NCBI GenBank assembly: GCA_013399895.1
Contig: VXBA01001196.1
Coordinates: 8,744-72,743 of the forward strand
Reading direction: 5' to 3'
DNA from: Serilophus lunatus
Taxonomy: Eukaryota; Chordata; Aves; Passeriformes; Eurylaimidae
DNA length: 64,000 nt
Part shown: piece after piece, positions 12,896 through 25,778 of the stretch
How positions within the stretch are numbered: position 1 is the first letter of the stretch
Layout of the letters: every line of letters begins with the position of its first letter
Notes under the pieces: generated by a model
Database searches by the model: none
What the model was told of the DNA's origin: nothing
The model's input: the letters and a program-made list of their open reading frames with translations, nothing else
Program-made: the position numbers and the translations under genes

Positions 12896-14847
12896 GCTAG
12901 AAACTCTACCTGAGTGAATTTCCATTAGAAAGCTATTGTTATAAATTTCCTGTGATCTTTTTTTTTCTACCTGCTTGCTTATATTCTCAGTAATTATACA
13001 GAGATTTCTGCTTTTGTATTTGAATAGCTACCCAATGGGATAAGTGTGACGTTTTGTGGATCCTAATCTCAACAGTAACCTAATAATTCTGTGCAAAGGT
13101 ATAAATTTACACTATGGTATACCATGTTTTTATAGCAGCACTTCTGATAGTCATCCTTGAATTAGCATTTATTGAATTCATTAGGGAACATTGGTGTTTG
13201 CTAAACAGCCAATTTTGTCAATAAACTGGTTCTTTTCAAGCCTTTTAAAACATGATTCTCATGTTTATAAATGTGCTTTATTTGCAAACTGGAGACGCTG
13301 AAAAAGAGTGTCTTTTGCCAAGAAAAATCACAATATAACAGCAAGGAATGGAATGAGTTGAAAGATGAGAAGATGAGGTAAAGGACTGAAACATTCAAGT
13401 TGTAAACTGGAAGGAATTTTCTTTCCTTTCTAATGCTCTAAAAAATTTTTTTTGCCTTCATTCATTTTGCACTATTTGGACTATCATCCTTGCCATTTCA
13501 TATGACAGAAATTCCAAGGACATTAGAGACTGCTGTGTTTTAGGCAAATGACTTGCCAAGAACTTTGCTCTGCTCTTCTCACTATATATCAGTATTACAT
13601 AGACCAAATTTTGTCAACAACAAAGAGGTCCTGATGTGGGTTTCCACCCTGTCTGACGTATACTTTCCTGGCTATCAGAATGGTATCTCCCTTTATACTT
13701 GACTGGGAAAGAGAGAATCAGATTTCTCCACAAATCAAGAAACGTGAGTGCTCTGAACTCAATTCCATCTCTTGGAGGCAATATCTAAAGTAAGAGCAGA
13801 TGAACTTCGTTCCCCAAGCTAAACACCTGAGAGTAACAATCCCACAATACCATTGACTTCAGTAAGAGTTGAGAGCATTTAATTAGCACTCAAGAAGTCC
13901 TTAGGTTTTGAGAGCTCCATCCGCTATTGAATAGCCAAGACAACCGGCAACTACCCTAGAGCAAAAAAGTAAACAAGACTTAACTTTTAGAACACTTGTA
14001 CTTTACAAATATTTTCTTTTTCCTGCGGGAAATACGAGTTATTTATCAAGAACAACCTGAGCGAGATTTACTGCAAAAACCAATGCAACTGAATATCAGC
14101 CCTGTCATCACTGTCAAGCCACAAGAACTATTACAGGGCAAGGTCACCAAGGAGGCATTACTCCCCTCTCCTTCTTCCTTCTCTCACTTTTGCTGTAACT
14201 GTGGAAAGACATTTTGCAAGGATCTTATACATTCTATTTCATTTGAAGTGGGCTACAGTGGGCTGCAGTGTTAAAACTGTTCTTAACATTCACCATAAAT
14301 TTCCCCTTACTATCTAGAGGATTTTTTTTCCTTACAGTATAAGAGCTGTCTATAGGAGGAACTGGGGTAAAATGGGACTATATGCAATGCTGTTGCTGCT
14401 ATAAAGCTGAGCCTTGCAGGCTGCCTGAAAGAGTAGCAGTGAGCACAGGAAAACGAAAACAGTATTTTACAGCTGTAATGAACCTAAAATGAGAATTATT
14501 CCTAGTTTTTTAAAAGAAAAAACTCTAGTCTAAAAGTGACATGTTGGGCTTCATTCTGTTAATGGATGCTTACTAAAAATCCTTCTCAGTTATTGTTTTT
14601 TTGGGCCACAGAGTCTGTGGTGCTTTACTGCAGGCAGGGCCATTCCTGATAGCATTGCTTGGGCAATCCAGAGAGTGCCTTTGAGATTTATGCACCCAGG
14701 TTTTTGTGCACAGCTACTCCCAGTATTCAGCAACTAAGTCTTCTGAAAAGACTGCAAGAAGAAAGATGGAAGCACCTTTGAGATGTTGTTGTTCATCTTA
14801 TTATACAGTAAAGAAAGCTCAGTACTCTTGTGTGTATTATTAACAAG
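12896..14847. other. AT-rich non-coding stretch, no gene recognised
   Basis: No exon, RNA gene or repeat family is recognised. An open frame at 13996-14274 (plus) reaches 92 codons but shows no family resemblance or coding signature I can support. Confidence 0.6.
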
Positions 14848-15222
14848 GTGCATGAAGAGAGAAGAAAGAGTTGGATGTCTTCAGTCTGGAGAAGAGAAGG
14901 ATCCATGGAGACCTCATAGCACTTTCCAGTACCTGAGGGGGCCTACAAGAAAGCAGGACTGTGCGCAAGAGCACATAGTGATAGGACCAGGGGTGATGGC
15001 TTCAAACTGAAAGAGAGTGGGTTTAGATTAGATATTAGGAAGAAATTCTTTACTATGAGTGTGTTGTCCAGAGAAGTTGTGGATGCCCCATCACTGCAAA
15101 TGTGCAGGGTTGGATGGGAATTTGAGTAACCTAGTCTAGTGGAAGGTGCCTCTGCCTTTGGGAATGGGGTTGGACTATAAATAACCTTTTAAGTTCTTTC
15201 CAACATAAACTACTCTGCGAAT
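14848..15222 (+). mobile_element. CR1 LINE fragment, 3' region with tail
   Basis: The sequence follows the CR1 3' module: a block from 'cttcagtctggagaagagaagg', a central 'tagattagatattagg' with 'aagaaattcttta', then 'gttggatgggaatttgag' and a tail of 'aagttctttccaacataaac' type. It appears to belong to a different, older CR1 subfamily from the 4955 and 11863 copies. Several indels are visible and no long frame remains. Confidence 0.85.
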
Positions 15223-17595
15223 CTGATAAATCACTGAAAAAGAGGATAAGTGTGATAATGCAAATAATCCCACATAGTGACCCAACTGTCTGAGAGCTGG
15301 TCAACACTTTACCTGTTCATTTATTTTCTATGTCCAGTAAGTGGTCTGTGCCTGGATGCATATAAACAATCATGGTTTGTATGCATACGTTACGGAGCTT
15401 ACTGGATTTACTTTTTCATGTTGTCTGACTGTTTTCTCCAGTATGCATTTCCCTGCTGAAATGGGCCTATCCTCTATCGGTTCTGTAAAAAGAGCTAATA
15501 AAACAAACAAAAATACTACCACTACTAAAAAAAAATTATCTGTCTTATTCTCTATGAGTACAGTGCCCTACTGATGTTCTTCAGATCAGCCGTGGTACTT
15601 TAAGGGCTTATCTGTGTATGGAGAAACTGAAGGAGAAAAATTGAAGGAGAAATGGCAATTGCCAAGAGAGCATAACTCTTGAACTCAGACAACATGCCTG
15701 GGAGCACAAGGATGAATGCTTTCAGGAATGATATGAGTACTTCATAGCTAAACATACAGACATGAGCAGAGTGTGATGTTATGTCTGCACACGATCTTAT
15801 CTCAGTGCTCTTGGAGAGAAAGGGGGATTTTTTTCAGTTGATGAGAATTTGATATCTAAGTTTCCTGGGTATTTGTTGGAAATCTTACTGTGAGGTTTAT
15901 CTGTTTAGGCATGCATTCAGCAAAAAATTATTTTTGTTTTGGGGGTTTTGGGGTGGGAGTTTATTTGCATAAGGGTGAGAGTAGACTAGGTTCCAAGTTT
16001 CAGATTTTTTGTAATGTTCTAACAGATTCACTCTGCTTATTTCAAAATGTAAAGAAATTCACTCTAATGTACTTTAAATGAGCAGCTGCCTCTCTGAAGA
16101 ATTTTGATGCAAAGTATAAAACATGGCTACTTGTCTTGTGGGCACCAAAGACATGGGGAAATTGCATGACATGACTATAGTACATTTCTTTTCTTATAAT
16201 GGATAATGTTTTATTTTGCATGGAGACAAAGCATGTAATGTGTATGCGTAAGTCAAACAATGGAAATGGATATATATCAGCTGGAGACACAGAACATTTT
16301 TATATACTGCAGTCAAATATGAAGTCCACATTCAACTGGAAATATGTAAGAGACTGGTACTATTTCTGTGATTACAGCAATAGCAAGTCTTTTGTATTAC
16401 TTTTTTCCCCCAGATGCTTTTGGTCCACTCTTTCTTGTTAAAAACATAACTCACCAAGGCATGTGCTTGTGTTTTCCTAATGTGTAGAGAATGAAAAGAT
16501 AGAGATCCTTGAGCCCCAAACTGCTATTAGATCCTGAAACTGAAATCATAATTTTGTTCAAGGACCTCTGCAACTTTTGAATGAGGAAAAAGGACTGAAA
16601 AGTGCATGGTAAAAGGCATGGTAGGCAAGAGAGACCACAAAATATAACTTCTTTCCTTAGGGAATGGAAGTGTCTCACTTTTTCAGTCACATCAATTGAG
16701 CAGACATCAGACAAGACTGGTGAATGCAAGGCTTAAAAGTATATGACAAGGCTCCATTTTAAATTTTGTATGATTTTCTTAGTGCATTCCTGAAGGACAG
16801 ATGTTTTTTCCTTGAAACTTAAATCTACTGGCTAGATAGATTCCATTCATCTTTAAATGCCATGAAACATATGCTGAGAGTGTTATCAGTCATAGGAGAT
16901 TATATTTTTAATTGAACTTAATATTTCTGGGATGCTTGAGTACTCTGTGATGCTCTCAAATGGTAATGTTTTTGTTAAGACACCATATTAGTGCATACGC
17001 AATGTGCTCCAACTCATCCATCACACCATCAGGGCATCCATCTGCCTGGTAACCCTCCTCAAAGCAGGCAGCTGAACAGCATTTAAATTCAGGTTTAATT
17101 TCTGCCTCAAAAAAAAACAGACAAGCAAAAGATGGTCATGTGCAGCGGTTTTAAAAACAAAATCCCCTCTGGATCAGACTTGCCACCTTTGTGGGGATTT
17201 AACTCCTTGCAGAAAATAGTGAGCAGCCAGCATGAACTCTTGTCTGCAGAATGGAAATATCAAGCTGATCAACATTTCCGCATTGCTAGCAAGATAATCC
17301 TTCATTTGAGCTGCTTATCTGAAATCTGTCTCATGAATCTGATGGGAGGATTTGCCCTAAGTAGTTAATTATGGTGTTGCTAAATTTCTTCCTCTCTCCT
17401 TATTCCTTCACTTTAAGAAAAATCATGCAGTTATAAAGTCTATAAACTTCAATTAAAAGCAAATGGAATGTTGTCTAGATGAACACTTATTAAGGCACCT
17501 GAAATCATCTTTTTAACTTTCATTTTGATGGCCACTGTTGGTAGATTTTTAGTCAGAGCTAAGCTCGCTGTTCTGACAAAATTGGTTTGGGGTGT
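15223..17595. other. AT-rich non-coding stretch, no gene recognised
   Basis: No exon or repeat family is recognised in 2.4 kb. An octamer ATTTGCAT lies near 15963. All open frames are under 95 codons and unrecognised. Confidence 0.6.
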
Positions 17596-17629
17596 TTGGT
17601 TGGTTGGTTGGCTGGTTGGTTGGTTGGCT
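17596..17629. repeat. (GGTT)n microsatellite
   Basis: A short imperfect tetranucleotide array of about eight units, with two GGCT interruptions. It is not telomeric TTAGGG. Confidence 0.9.
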
Positions 17630-20394
17630 TTCAGTATGTTTGGAGTATTTTTGTTTGCTTGGATCTTTGGGTTGTTGTTGATATGACTTAGGGCTGATGT
17701 GACTTAGATGGAGAATTCCTCTGCACCAGGCTAAGCCCTGTCTGTTGTCCTGGCCTGAACCTGGTTGTGAGGGAATTGCAAAGACAGAATAAAGACACTG
17801 CCAGATTAATTATTTCTAGGGCATGTGAGACTGCTATAATCTTCTGCTCAAATTTATACTGCAGAGAGGAACCACGGTCAAGGTTTTTAAGGTATTTTGT
17901 ACCTAATTGAGATTTATGAGGAAGCTTTAGTATGTTTGCAATTTTTAAGTGTTGCTTTTGACCCCTAATGTGATGGCAATAAGAATTTCAAAGACATGTT
18001 GATACACAAGATGAAAAAGTGCCATGTAAATATGGGAAATAGTTGCATTCACTTCTCATGCACATAATACGTTTTTTGCATGTGGAAACATTTCACTTGT
18101 TATTCAGGTTTCTCACTCAATCTCTTTAGGAAGGTCCTGTTCATATTCTGTTTGCACACAAACTTTCTTTTCCTTCAAAATGAGGTCAGTATATTTTCCT
18201 CTGTGCAGGCACTGAATGGAACTGGATGTTTACTGTACAAACAGGTCTGCCTAAGGGTGGGGCTCCTTGTGCAGCTCAGCAAAACATTCACCTCCTGACA
18301 TATGTGAAAAAAGGACTTGAACTCAAGTAATAAACGGCATTTTTCTATCAGAGAAGAGATACCTGTAAGATTTAAGTTTTACTTTTTTGCTCTCTGCAAC
18401 AATCCAGACCCTAGAGAAAAAGCAGGAAAATGTACTTAATTGTTCTTGCCATGAAAAATTACTCCCATTCCACTTCTTTTATGAATTTCTATAAGAAACT
18501 AAAGTTTTCTCCCTGGAAGGTTTAAGATTTTAGGGATGGTCTCAAATTGCTTTTCATTAGCTTTACATAGCTTAATTATGGATGAATCCCTGAAGTTCCC
18601 ACTTAATTCTCAGGAAGTTTTAGACTCTAGTACTTCAAGAGCAGAGTCATAAGTAAGTGTTCTATGAAGACATATGCTTAGGCATTTTGTGATTTTTTTT
18701 TAATTTGTTTTTTTCCTTTCCACATGCATCAGGACAGGTGTTACCTTACATCTTCCTCATGTTCATGGCTGCTGTAAAATTCATAGTGTTTTATAGAAAA
18801 TATATACATATATACATATATGTAGTCTATAGAATTTTGTCAAATGTGAACTTACTTTAAATTGATGTTTCCTGCGAATTACTCCAACATGGCACTCTCC
18901 AGGACATGCTGTGTTACAAGAGTTATGCTTAAACCATGATCACAACCTTTTTTTCTTCTTTTTTAACAGTATTTTTTTGCACATCATCCAGAGAAACTGT
19001 GTGGAGGTCCTAGCCATTTACTTCACAATGTATATAAAACCAAGGACTGAATTATGACAGATTTAGTATGAAACACAGCTTCCAATGTTGTTTTGCATTT
19101 AGTTTCTGCTAAGATATGGGCTCAGAGGCTTTCCCAGTCCAGAGACAGTAGGATCCTCCTTTTGTGTCCAGTGGTTTGATACCCAAAGAAATTCATCAGT
19201 TCATGGAAACCTGTGTGGCATTTGCTTGAGACCCAGTTTGTTTGGGGTTTTTTACCTTGTGTAGGCTTTTGCTATACAGAGTTATCTTTAATATTGCATT
19301 TCATAGGAATTTTGTAACTTTAGCAACAGAGACTGCAAAAAGAATGTGAGGAAATAAAATTACTTTTCTCCTGCTTTCTTGAATTAAAAAGTTATTTCCT
19401 AAGGCTACTTAACTGCAGCTGCTGTCTGTGCCTGGAGATATTAGAAGAAATTGCATTGTGGCTCTGAACAGCAGCTTAATCTCTGGTTTTGATTTCTTCT
19501 GTTTACTACCAGGCCCATTAGGGCCCCCACACTACACAGATTGAGAAGATTGTTAAAAGCCCATGTGGTGGATGGTTTGTTTCCCATTAATTGTTTTCCA
19601 TGGTTGGTGGCAGGAAAGTTTCTTGCCACTCCCTTATCTGAGACTTATGTAATTAATTGAACATAGGCAGTGCTCTCTTTGAACTTCTTCCAGTTTGGCA
19701 GAGCTCAGCTTTTCTTGAGTCACTGTGACTCCCAGAGGAATTTTTCCTGGCTTTAGGTTGGCAATTTCCTCCTACCTTGGACATTTTGAAAAATGTCCTC
19801 AACAAGAATCAGGCTTTCAAATAGATACTGAAATGGCACCATTGTACAGTCTAAAAATATGGATCAGCTCAAACTGCAGGACACCCATCGAACTTTCTGC
19901 TCTGTGAGCTGTGCTTCACTGAATGATACTCCAATTACATTCTAAATACCTCTGCCTACGGGGGTCAGCTTAAATCTCCTTACATGAGTGTTTAACACAT
20001 TGTCATTTATGCATTCTGTGTATATGTGTGTTTCCTCATGGTCACGGATTTATTTTTCCACAGAAGGGATCTAAGTGTATTCCCATCACCCCAGCAAATA
20101 AAAAACTAAACCTTCTACCAAGAAGTAATTATATCAGATGCAATACTTGTCAACAGATAATTCTACCAGCTTCTTTTCTTGGAAACCTCTAGACAGTGAA
20201 CAGAGCAACCCAGTATTACACTGATACACAGTCAAAGACACCAAAACGGGAGTTTTTCTAGTGGTTACTGACCTAGAACAAACAAAAAGCAAAACGCTAT
20301 AAAAGAGCACATAGTAAGGTGTCGAAGTTTCTAGAGCACGTTGCACCATACTGACAGTCTGGTAGGATGACTTCACAGTCATTGGAGTTTAGGA
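17630..20394. other. AT-rich non-coding stretch, no gene recognised
   Basis: No exon or repeat family is recognised. A short palindromic TATATACATATATACATATA-type tract occurs near 18804-18824. Open frames are all under 85 codons and unrecognised. Confidence 0.55.
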
Positions 20395-20583
20395 TGATGG
20401 TAATGAAACACTGAAACAGGTTGCCCAAAGAGAGACAGTGGATGTCCCATCCCTAGAAACATTCAAGGCCAGGCTGGATGGGGGTCTGTAAAACTGGTCT
20501 AGTTGAAGGTGTCCCTGTTTACTGCAGGCAGGTTGGATCGGATGGCTTTTAAATGTCAATTTCAACCCAAACTATTCTATGAA
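20395..20583 (+). mobile_element. CR1 LINE fragment, 3' end
   Basis: This short CR1 3' piece starts near 'acaggttgcccaaagagag', passes 'ggccaggctggatgggg', and ends with 'caacccaaactattctatg', the usual CR1 tail wording. It is only about 190 bp and has no coding capacity left. Confidence 0.88.
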
Positions 20584-21852
20584 ATCACTCCAAAGTAACA
20601 TATCAAACTGCAAAATCACCCTCACCTCAAAAAGCCACCCAAACTCTATGTATGGTGCATTTGTCCAAGCATCCCAAACTGTAACTGTAAGGCAAAGTTA
20701 AGGTAAGGCAGAGTTGCCTGCTGGCAAGAAGGTAACTCCTCGTTTTTGCTCCTTGAGTCTCTTGTGTTTCTGATTCACTTGCTTATCTCCTAAGACAAAG
20801 AAAACTCAAGTGTATCTGTAACTACTGCTGCAGACTCCCTGGCAAACAGGATTTTCTCTCTCAGTTCTCTTTGAAAAATTTTGCTTCTTCCTCTCCACCA
20901 ACAGGTGGAGCAGTGATGTCTGGCCTATGTTGCTTTCCACAGGAACCTTTCAGTCTTCCGAGAAATGATCCCAAATCTTGACATCATTTCCCCATTCTTT
21001 TTTTTGCCCACTCACTTATGCCACTTATGTGTCTGTTATCCTCCCTTGGCAGAATGCAAACATACCAGGTGGGACCAATTGTCAAGGAGATTTTTGCCCT
21101 CCTTCTAAATATTCAATGGCTGTAAAATTTCATAATTTTATTAATTAACTAACTAATTAATAGAACCAATAAAAATTGCTTATTCTTTAATGTATTTATT
21201 TCCATATTTTGTGTAGGAAACTCTCCCAAACCTATGCTTTGCTCCCAAATTACCAATGGAACCTTTTCAAGTTGCTAACAGATCCAAATAATATGCAGAA
21301 ACATTGCACAATACACACATTCCTAAGAATTAATGTTTAACAATACAGTGCCACCGCTGAGAAGGTATCTGTAAACAAGGCTTATTTATATGAGAACCCT
21401 TGGCATATCTCTGGTGATGAAGAGCAGATCTCGAAAAAGTTTGCAGCTGAATGACCAACTTAGAGTTGTTCAACTCTTCTAATGCATGAGAAAGTCACCT
21501 TCCTGCAAAATGAGCATGTGACCTTACTTACCTATTTCTAATTTGGTTTTAAGCATTCTAAATGAGGCTTCTTTGTTTCAGTTGTATTTTGTCTTGTGGA
21601 ATTACTGAAACAAGCACAGACATTCAGCTGTGGGATTGTATTTGCACTGAGGAAAATAAATATAAATTTCAGGAAAAGTAAATTAGGTGTACGCACAAGC
21701 ACACACTTTGCCTATATTTGCTGCATTCAACTTGAGCTCCCTGACATGGGATTAACAATTCCAAAGCATTAATGTATGCAAGTGTCTCATTATAGTACCC
21801 AAAGGTAAAAACAGGGATTGAAGGGTGTTGAAATCTTAATGGGCCAAACAAC
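20584..21852. other. AT-rich non-coding stretch, no gene recognised
   Basis: No exon or repeat family is recognised. A short TTAATTAACTAACTAATTAA-like tract occurs around 21140-21160. Confidence 0.55.
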
Positions 21853-21881
21853 TTTTTTTTTTTATATATATATATATATAT
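21853..21881. repeat. Poly(T) followed by (TA)n
   Basis: Eleven T residues are followed by about nine TA units, immediately before the proposed LTR boundary. Runs like this are common insertion sites and are also prone to length error. Confidence 0.92.
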
Positions 21882-21883
21882 CC

Positions 21884-22719
21884 TGTTTTGGACACTAGGG
21901 GGCGCAATAAGGACAAGAGACTTAATAGAGGAAACAACAGCTAACAGTTTTATTTTTTATGGGCTCTATAAAACTAGGACCTTATTAAGGCACTAACCAA
22001 ATACAGAAATAACAACCTGACAATATTCGCAATAAATTAAAAAAATCCAAATAACAAACTGCTCTTCCAAGCTAGGCTGGTGGGCTGAGGAGCAGGGGAA
22101 AGGATGGAAAGCCGCCTCAGAGATGATGTCATCCCTGTCTCAAGCCTCTGAAAAACAGAACAGTGAAAAGCTGGCTGCTGATACTGCAGGCAGGAGCCCC
22201 GGCGCCGGGGCAACTCGCTGCCATCGGCATGGCTGCTGGGGCTGCGGGACCCCAGGAGAGGGGACCAGAGGCTGCCAGGGGCCGGGGGGCGGGCCCTGCC
22301 ACCCCCAGCAGGGCGGCAGCACTGCCTCCACCGCTGCTGGGGGCCAGCGGGGTTGGCCCCTGCACGGCCCCGGGGCCTGGAGCAGGCAAAGGCAGCTCCA
22401 GTCCCCATCTGGCCCCAGGAGAGAGGGGCCAGGAGCAAGGGTCTCCCCGGTGCCCACATGGCCTGGGGAGAACCCCGGCTCTTGCTCGGGCTGTGCCCGG
22501 CGGGACACAGCTGAGGAAAACTCCTGCCCTGGCACGGTCATGGCGGGAGGGAGCCCCCCAGTGAGGCACGGTCCCAGGGTCACTTCCCGCAGGGCACCTG
22601 GGGAGGGGGTTTCACCATCCCTTGCCTGTTTTCCTTCTCAGAAAAAAAACCACACCAAGTTTAAAGAAAACAACCTCCCCCCTTCTCCCAAGACAAAACT
22701 GCTTCCCTAACCCACTACA
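21884..22719. mobile_element. Probable solo LTR of an endogenous retrovirus
   Basis: An 836-bp block starts with TGTTTTGG and ends with CACTACA, so it has the TG...CA termini of a retroviral LTR. It is flanked by near-matching 5-bp sequences, TATCC at 21879-21883 and TATTC at 22720-22724, consistent with a decayed target-site duplication. Its interior (about 22190-22610) is very GC-rich against AT-rich flanks. CpG counts there look about half of expectation, as in old methylated repeats and unlike a working CpG island. Orientation is uncertain: an AATAAA on the minus strand at 21949-21954 favours minus, while a TATAAAA near 21967, an AATAAA near 22030 and the CACTACA end favour plus. No internal retroviral genes lie beside it. 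Overlapping GC-rich open frames up to 195 codons are by-products of composition. Confidence 0.55.
21892..21903 (+). promoter_or_regulatory. CTCF-like motif at the LTR edge
   Basis: The bases ACACTAGGGGGC fit the CTCF core CCASYAGRKGGC at 11 of 12 positions and are followed by GC, extending the match to the longer consensus. The motif sits 8 bp inside the proposed LTR. Binding cannot be judged from sequence alone. Confidence 0.4.
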
Positions 22720-22724
22720 TATTC

Positions 22725-24189
22725 TAGAATAGATAGCATTTTGCTTGATTGTATTTATTTGGACAAGTCACCGGTGGATGAGAGCTGATGGGCTGTGACC
22801 TCTCAAAGTTAATATGTTACACAGCAAGAATACAAAACAGTGTTAAGCTAGCAAATGCTAGAATTACTGCCCACTACAGGGCGTTTCTAGTCCAAGTGTC
22901 TTTACTGCTTCCCTGTTTCACAAGTCTCAAGGTATGTTGCTGTACTGTCATCAGTTTGAAGCCATTACTGCAGCACCCTCCCACTCCACCCCAAATCAGG
23001 AAACCTACCCGGGTTAGCAAAATCTTTCCCTATTGTTCATTGGTCTTTTCCCTGTTGTAATCATGATGGCTGTAACCTACAAGTGTGCGCGGGGAGGCTA
23101 AAAGTGTCTTTGGGAGCAGCCACCTTGTCCCTCTGGGCAAACCGTCTGCCCAACAGCATGCCATGCAGAGACAAATAAAGCTGTTCTCTGTGTGATGCTG
23201 GGGTTGGAAGAGGGGCAAAAAAGTGGGAATAGCTTTGTTGGGGACAAAGGCAGACAAGATTCCTACTTTCATAATCTGTGCCAACTTAGATTACCTTGAA
23301 GTGACTATGAAATTGCTGTCTAAATTAAGTTTCATCCCATGCAGCCAGCATTATTCATAATTGCTCAGAGACAAGAAGTCTGTTGGAGTCTGGGATGGTA
23401 TTTAATTATTTTAATACATTGCCCTCTTTTCTTCCTAGAATCTTCTTGTTTGCTTTCTTTTCTGACTAATGAGATAGACTACACTGCCTTAGTACATCCT
23501 CAGACTACATATCTTTCATCCTGCATCCCAGTGGCAGCAGGGATCCTCTGGAAAAAGAAGAGTTCGGTCATTTGATTGAAACACTACTGCTGTTGTTCAG
23601 AAGTAACCCTCCTCCCAGAACATGACTGGCAGCATTAGGGTCTGGGTTCAAATTGAAGGGAGTTGCTCCAAAAGCAGTGACTTGAGACCACACCTGGACA
23701 ACTGGAAAAATTATATTGAACTCTAATATTTCAAAAGCAGAGGAAAAAGTAAGAGGCAGACACGAAGCAGTCAGTCGCTAAAGATTTTAGTGGTTGGTTG
23801 GGTTTTTTTGGTAAGAGAGAAGACTCTGACCAGGTAGATAAACAGTCATAGTAACTGACTGTTCCAGTTATTCTTTAACTATAACAGTTCATAGTCTTTT
23901 TCCTCTAAGGAAGTAATTTTCAGGGTAGACTTTTTCCCATCATCTACAGTAAGTGAAAGCTAAGACTTGTTGGGTGATAAACTGCCATGTAAAGCAATGT
24001 TTTGGCAGCTGATTGGCTCTCTGATAGTTGTGCGTCTTGCTCTTCCATCGTCATGGGCCCTGGCAGCTCTGCTGATAGCCCCTTCTCTCTTGATCGACTG
24101 CTCTCAGCCTGCCACAGCATCCACACAACTCCAGCAGCTGCACAACTTCTACAGTGCTTTAGTGCCGAGAACTACCCACAGCCAGAAAG
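22725..24189. other. Non-coding stretch, no gene recognised
   Basis: No exon or repeat family is recognised in about 1.5 kb downstream of the LTR. Open frames are under 95 codons and match no family I know. Confidence 0.55.
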
Positions 24190-24214
24190 CTGAACTGAAC
24201 TGAACTGAACTGAA
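24190..24214. repeat. (CTGAA)5 microsatellite
   Basis: Five perfect CTGAA units lie in tandem; no function is implied. Confidence 0.95.
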
Positions 24215-25778
24215 TGGAAAGCTGATCATGGATCTTCAGGAAGGCAGGGAAAGGCTCTTTTTCTCCCTCCTACAGTCTGCAGGACAAAATCTTGTGAACC
24301 CTCTGTCCAAGCTGGCTAAGCATAACCACTAACCTTGAACTCTGAGCTCAACATTTACTGTTGCCTTAGGCTGGGACAGCCATTTGCCCACATATATTTC
24401 GCAAAGCTTCAAATAAATAACTATAAATATTGTTATAGCTGCAAACTTTTTCCCAGTTTGTAAACTCAATTTCTGAGCAATGCCTCTCAAGTGTAGTAAT
24501 GCAATACACAATAAAAATATTTAGGGCAGTCTACTGGGCTTTCTGTTTACCTCCCCCTTGACCCACTAGATGGCAAAAGCATCTCCTCTGTTAGGGCTCA
24601 GAGAGGTCTACGGTGGAGGTTTTTCCTTGATTTTTGGGGCCAGCCATCAGGTTCAGTATTCTCAAAGGGACTGAATGAAGGATTGTTCTGCTGTCTAAGC
24701 ATTTTTCCTTTTTTGTTTGTTTGGGGTTTTTTTGTTTTTTTTTTTAAACATAAAGTGCCTGGGCATAATGAGACAAAAATACAAGTCCTTCACAAATGGC
24801 TGAAATCCTTGTCCACTAGTGGTGGATTCAGCCTGACCACTTCAGCTCATCAGAGCAGCCATGGATACAGGAACTCAACATTTTTTGTCTTATTTTTGTA
24901 CCTCTCTCTCATAAAAACTAGAAGCCTCAATAATAAATCTACACAGGGCATCCTTTCAGCTTCCTGCTACAGCTTTGTTTTTATAATGGTGTTAGCAGGA
25001 TCTTTCATCATCTGCCTCCCCAGAGCGTCCTCTTCATGCCCACACATCTCACTTCCACCTGAAGTAAAAAGTGAAAAACTGTTCACCTTTGCAGGGATTA
25101 CAAAAGCAGACATCATGATTAAAACAAAGCCAACTTGCTCTCTTTTCCAGGAGGTAGTAACATCCTCCTCACTTTGTCAGCTTAGGAAAGGAGTTGACCC
25201 CTCCTCCTGCAGCTTCATATTGGGACTGTCAGCCCCAATTCCCCAGTCAGCAGTGACAGATGCCTCCCAGTGGAGGCATGCAGGATACAAACATATAAAT
25301 CCTAATCTTGCAATAAGACCTTGGGGAATTTTTGTTGTTTTGTTTGGGGTTTGTTTTCCTGCCAATTCGTGTCTTCCCTTTCTCAATCATCAGCCTTTTC
25401 CAAGATTTAATCCGATAATTGAAATGTTATTAAGGCCTTCATTGGTCATTTTCTTGTTACAAGACTGTTGAAGAAATCATGCTCGTTAAAATTTGCCTCC
25501 TTGAGTTTTCTGATCATACTGTTGGAGCATTGTAGAACCACTGATTTAACTTTGAGCTTCTATGGTGAAATTTAAACTAGGGACGACTTCCTATCTATTT
25601 TGTTGGCTCAGGTGGTGGATTCTGTTTCCCCTGAAAATAAAATAAGGAATAAGGAGTTTGGGGTTTTCAGGTTCTGTTATCAGTTGACCTCAAATATCCT
25701 TAGTTTGCCAACAATGAATCCCATACTCTCACTTGATTCCACTAACACAAATACTCAACTCCTCACTTGAACGCTCAA
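24215..25778. other. Non-coding stretch with one long open frame
   Basis: No exon is recognised. Reading frame +2 stays open from 24683 to 25471 (262 codons), but it begins at a TTG, crosses a poly(T) tract read as Phe runs, and shows no domain or family resemblance. I therefore do not call it a gene. A CTCF-like motif at 24563-24574 is listed separately. Confidence 0.5.
24563..24574 (+). promoter_or_regulatory. CTCF-like core motif
   Basis: CCACTAGATGGC matches the CTCF core CCASYAGRKGGC at all 12 positions, on the same strand as the LTR motif 2.7 kb upstream. It lies in non-repetitive sequence as far as I can tell. A 12-base degenerate match occurs by chance at low frequency, so occupancy is unproven. 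Confidence 0.45.

Noticed and set aside
22123..22710. Open frames of 133 to 195 codons on both strands
   Set aside because: They lie in the GC-rich interior of a probable LTR, overlap each other in several frames and show only Gly/Pro/Ala/Arg-rich composition. This is what stop-poor GC-rich DNA gives by chance.
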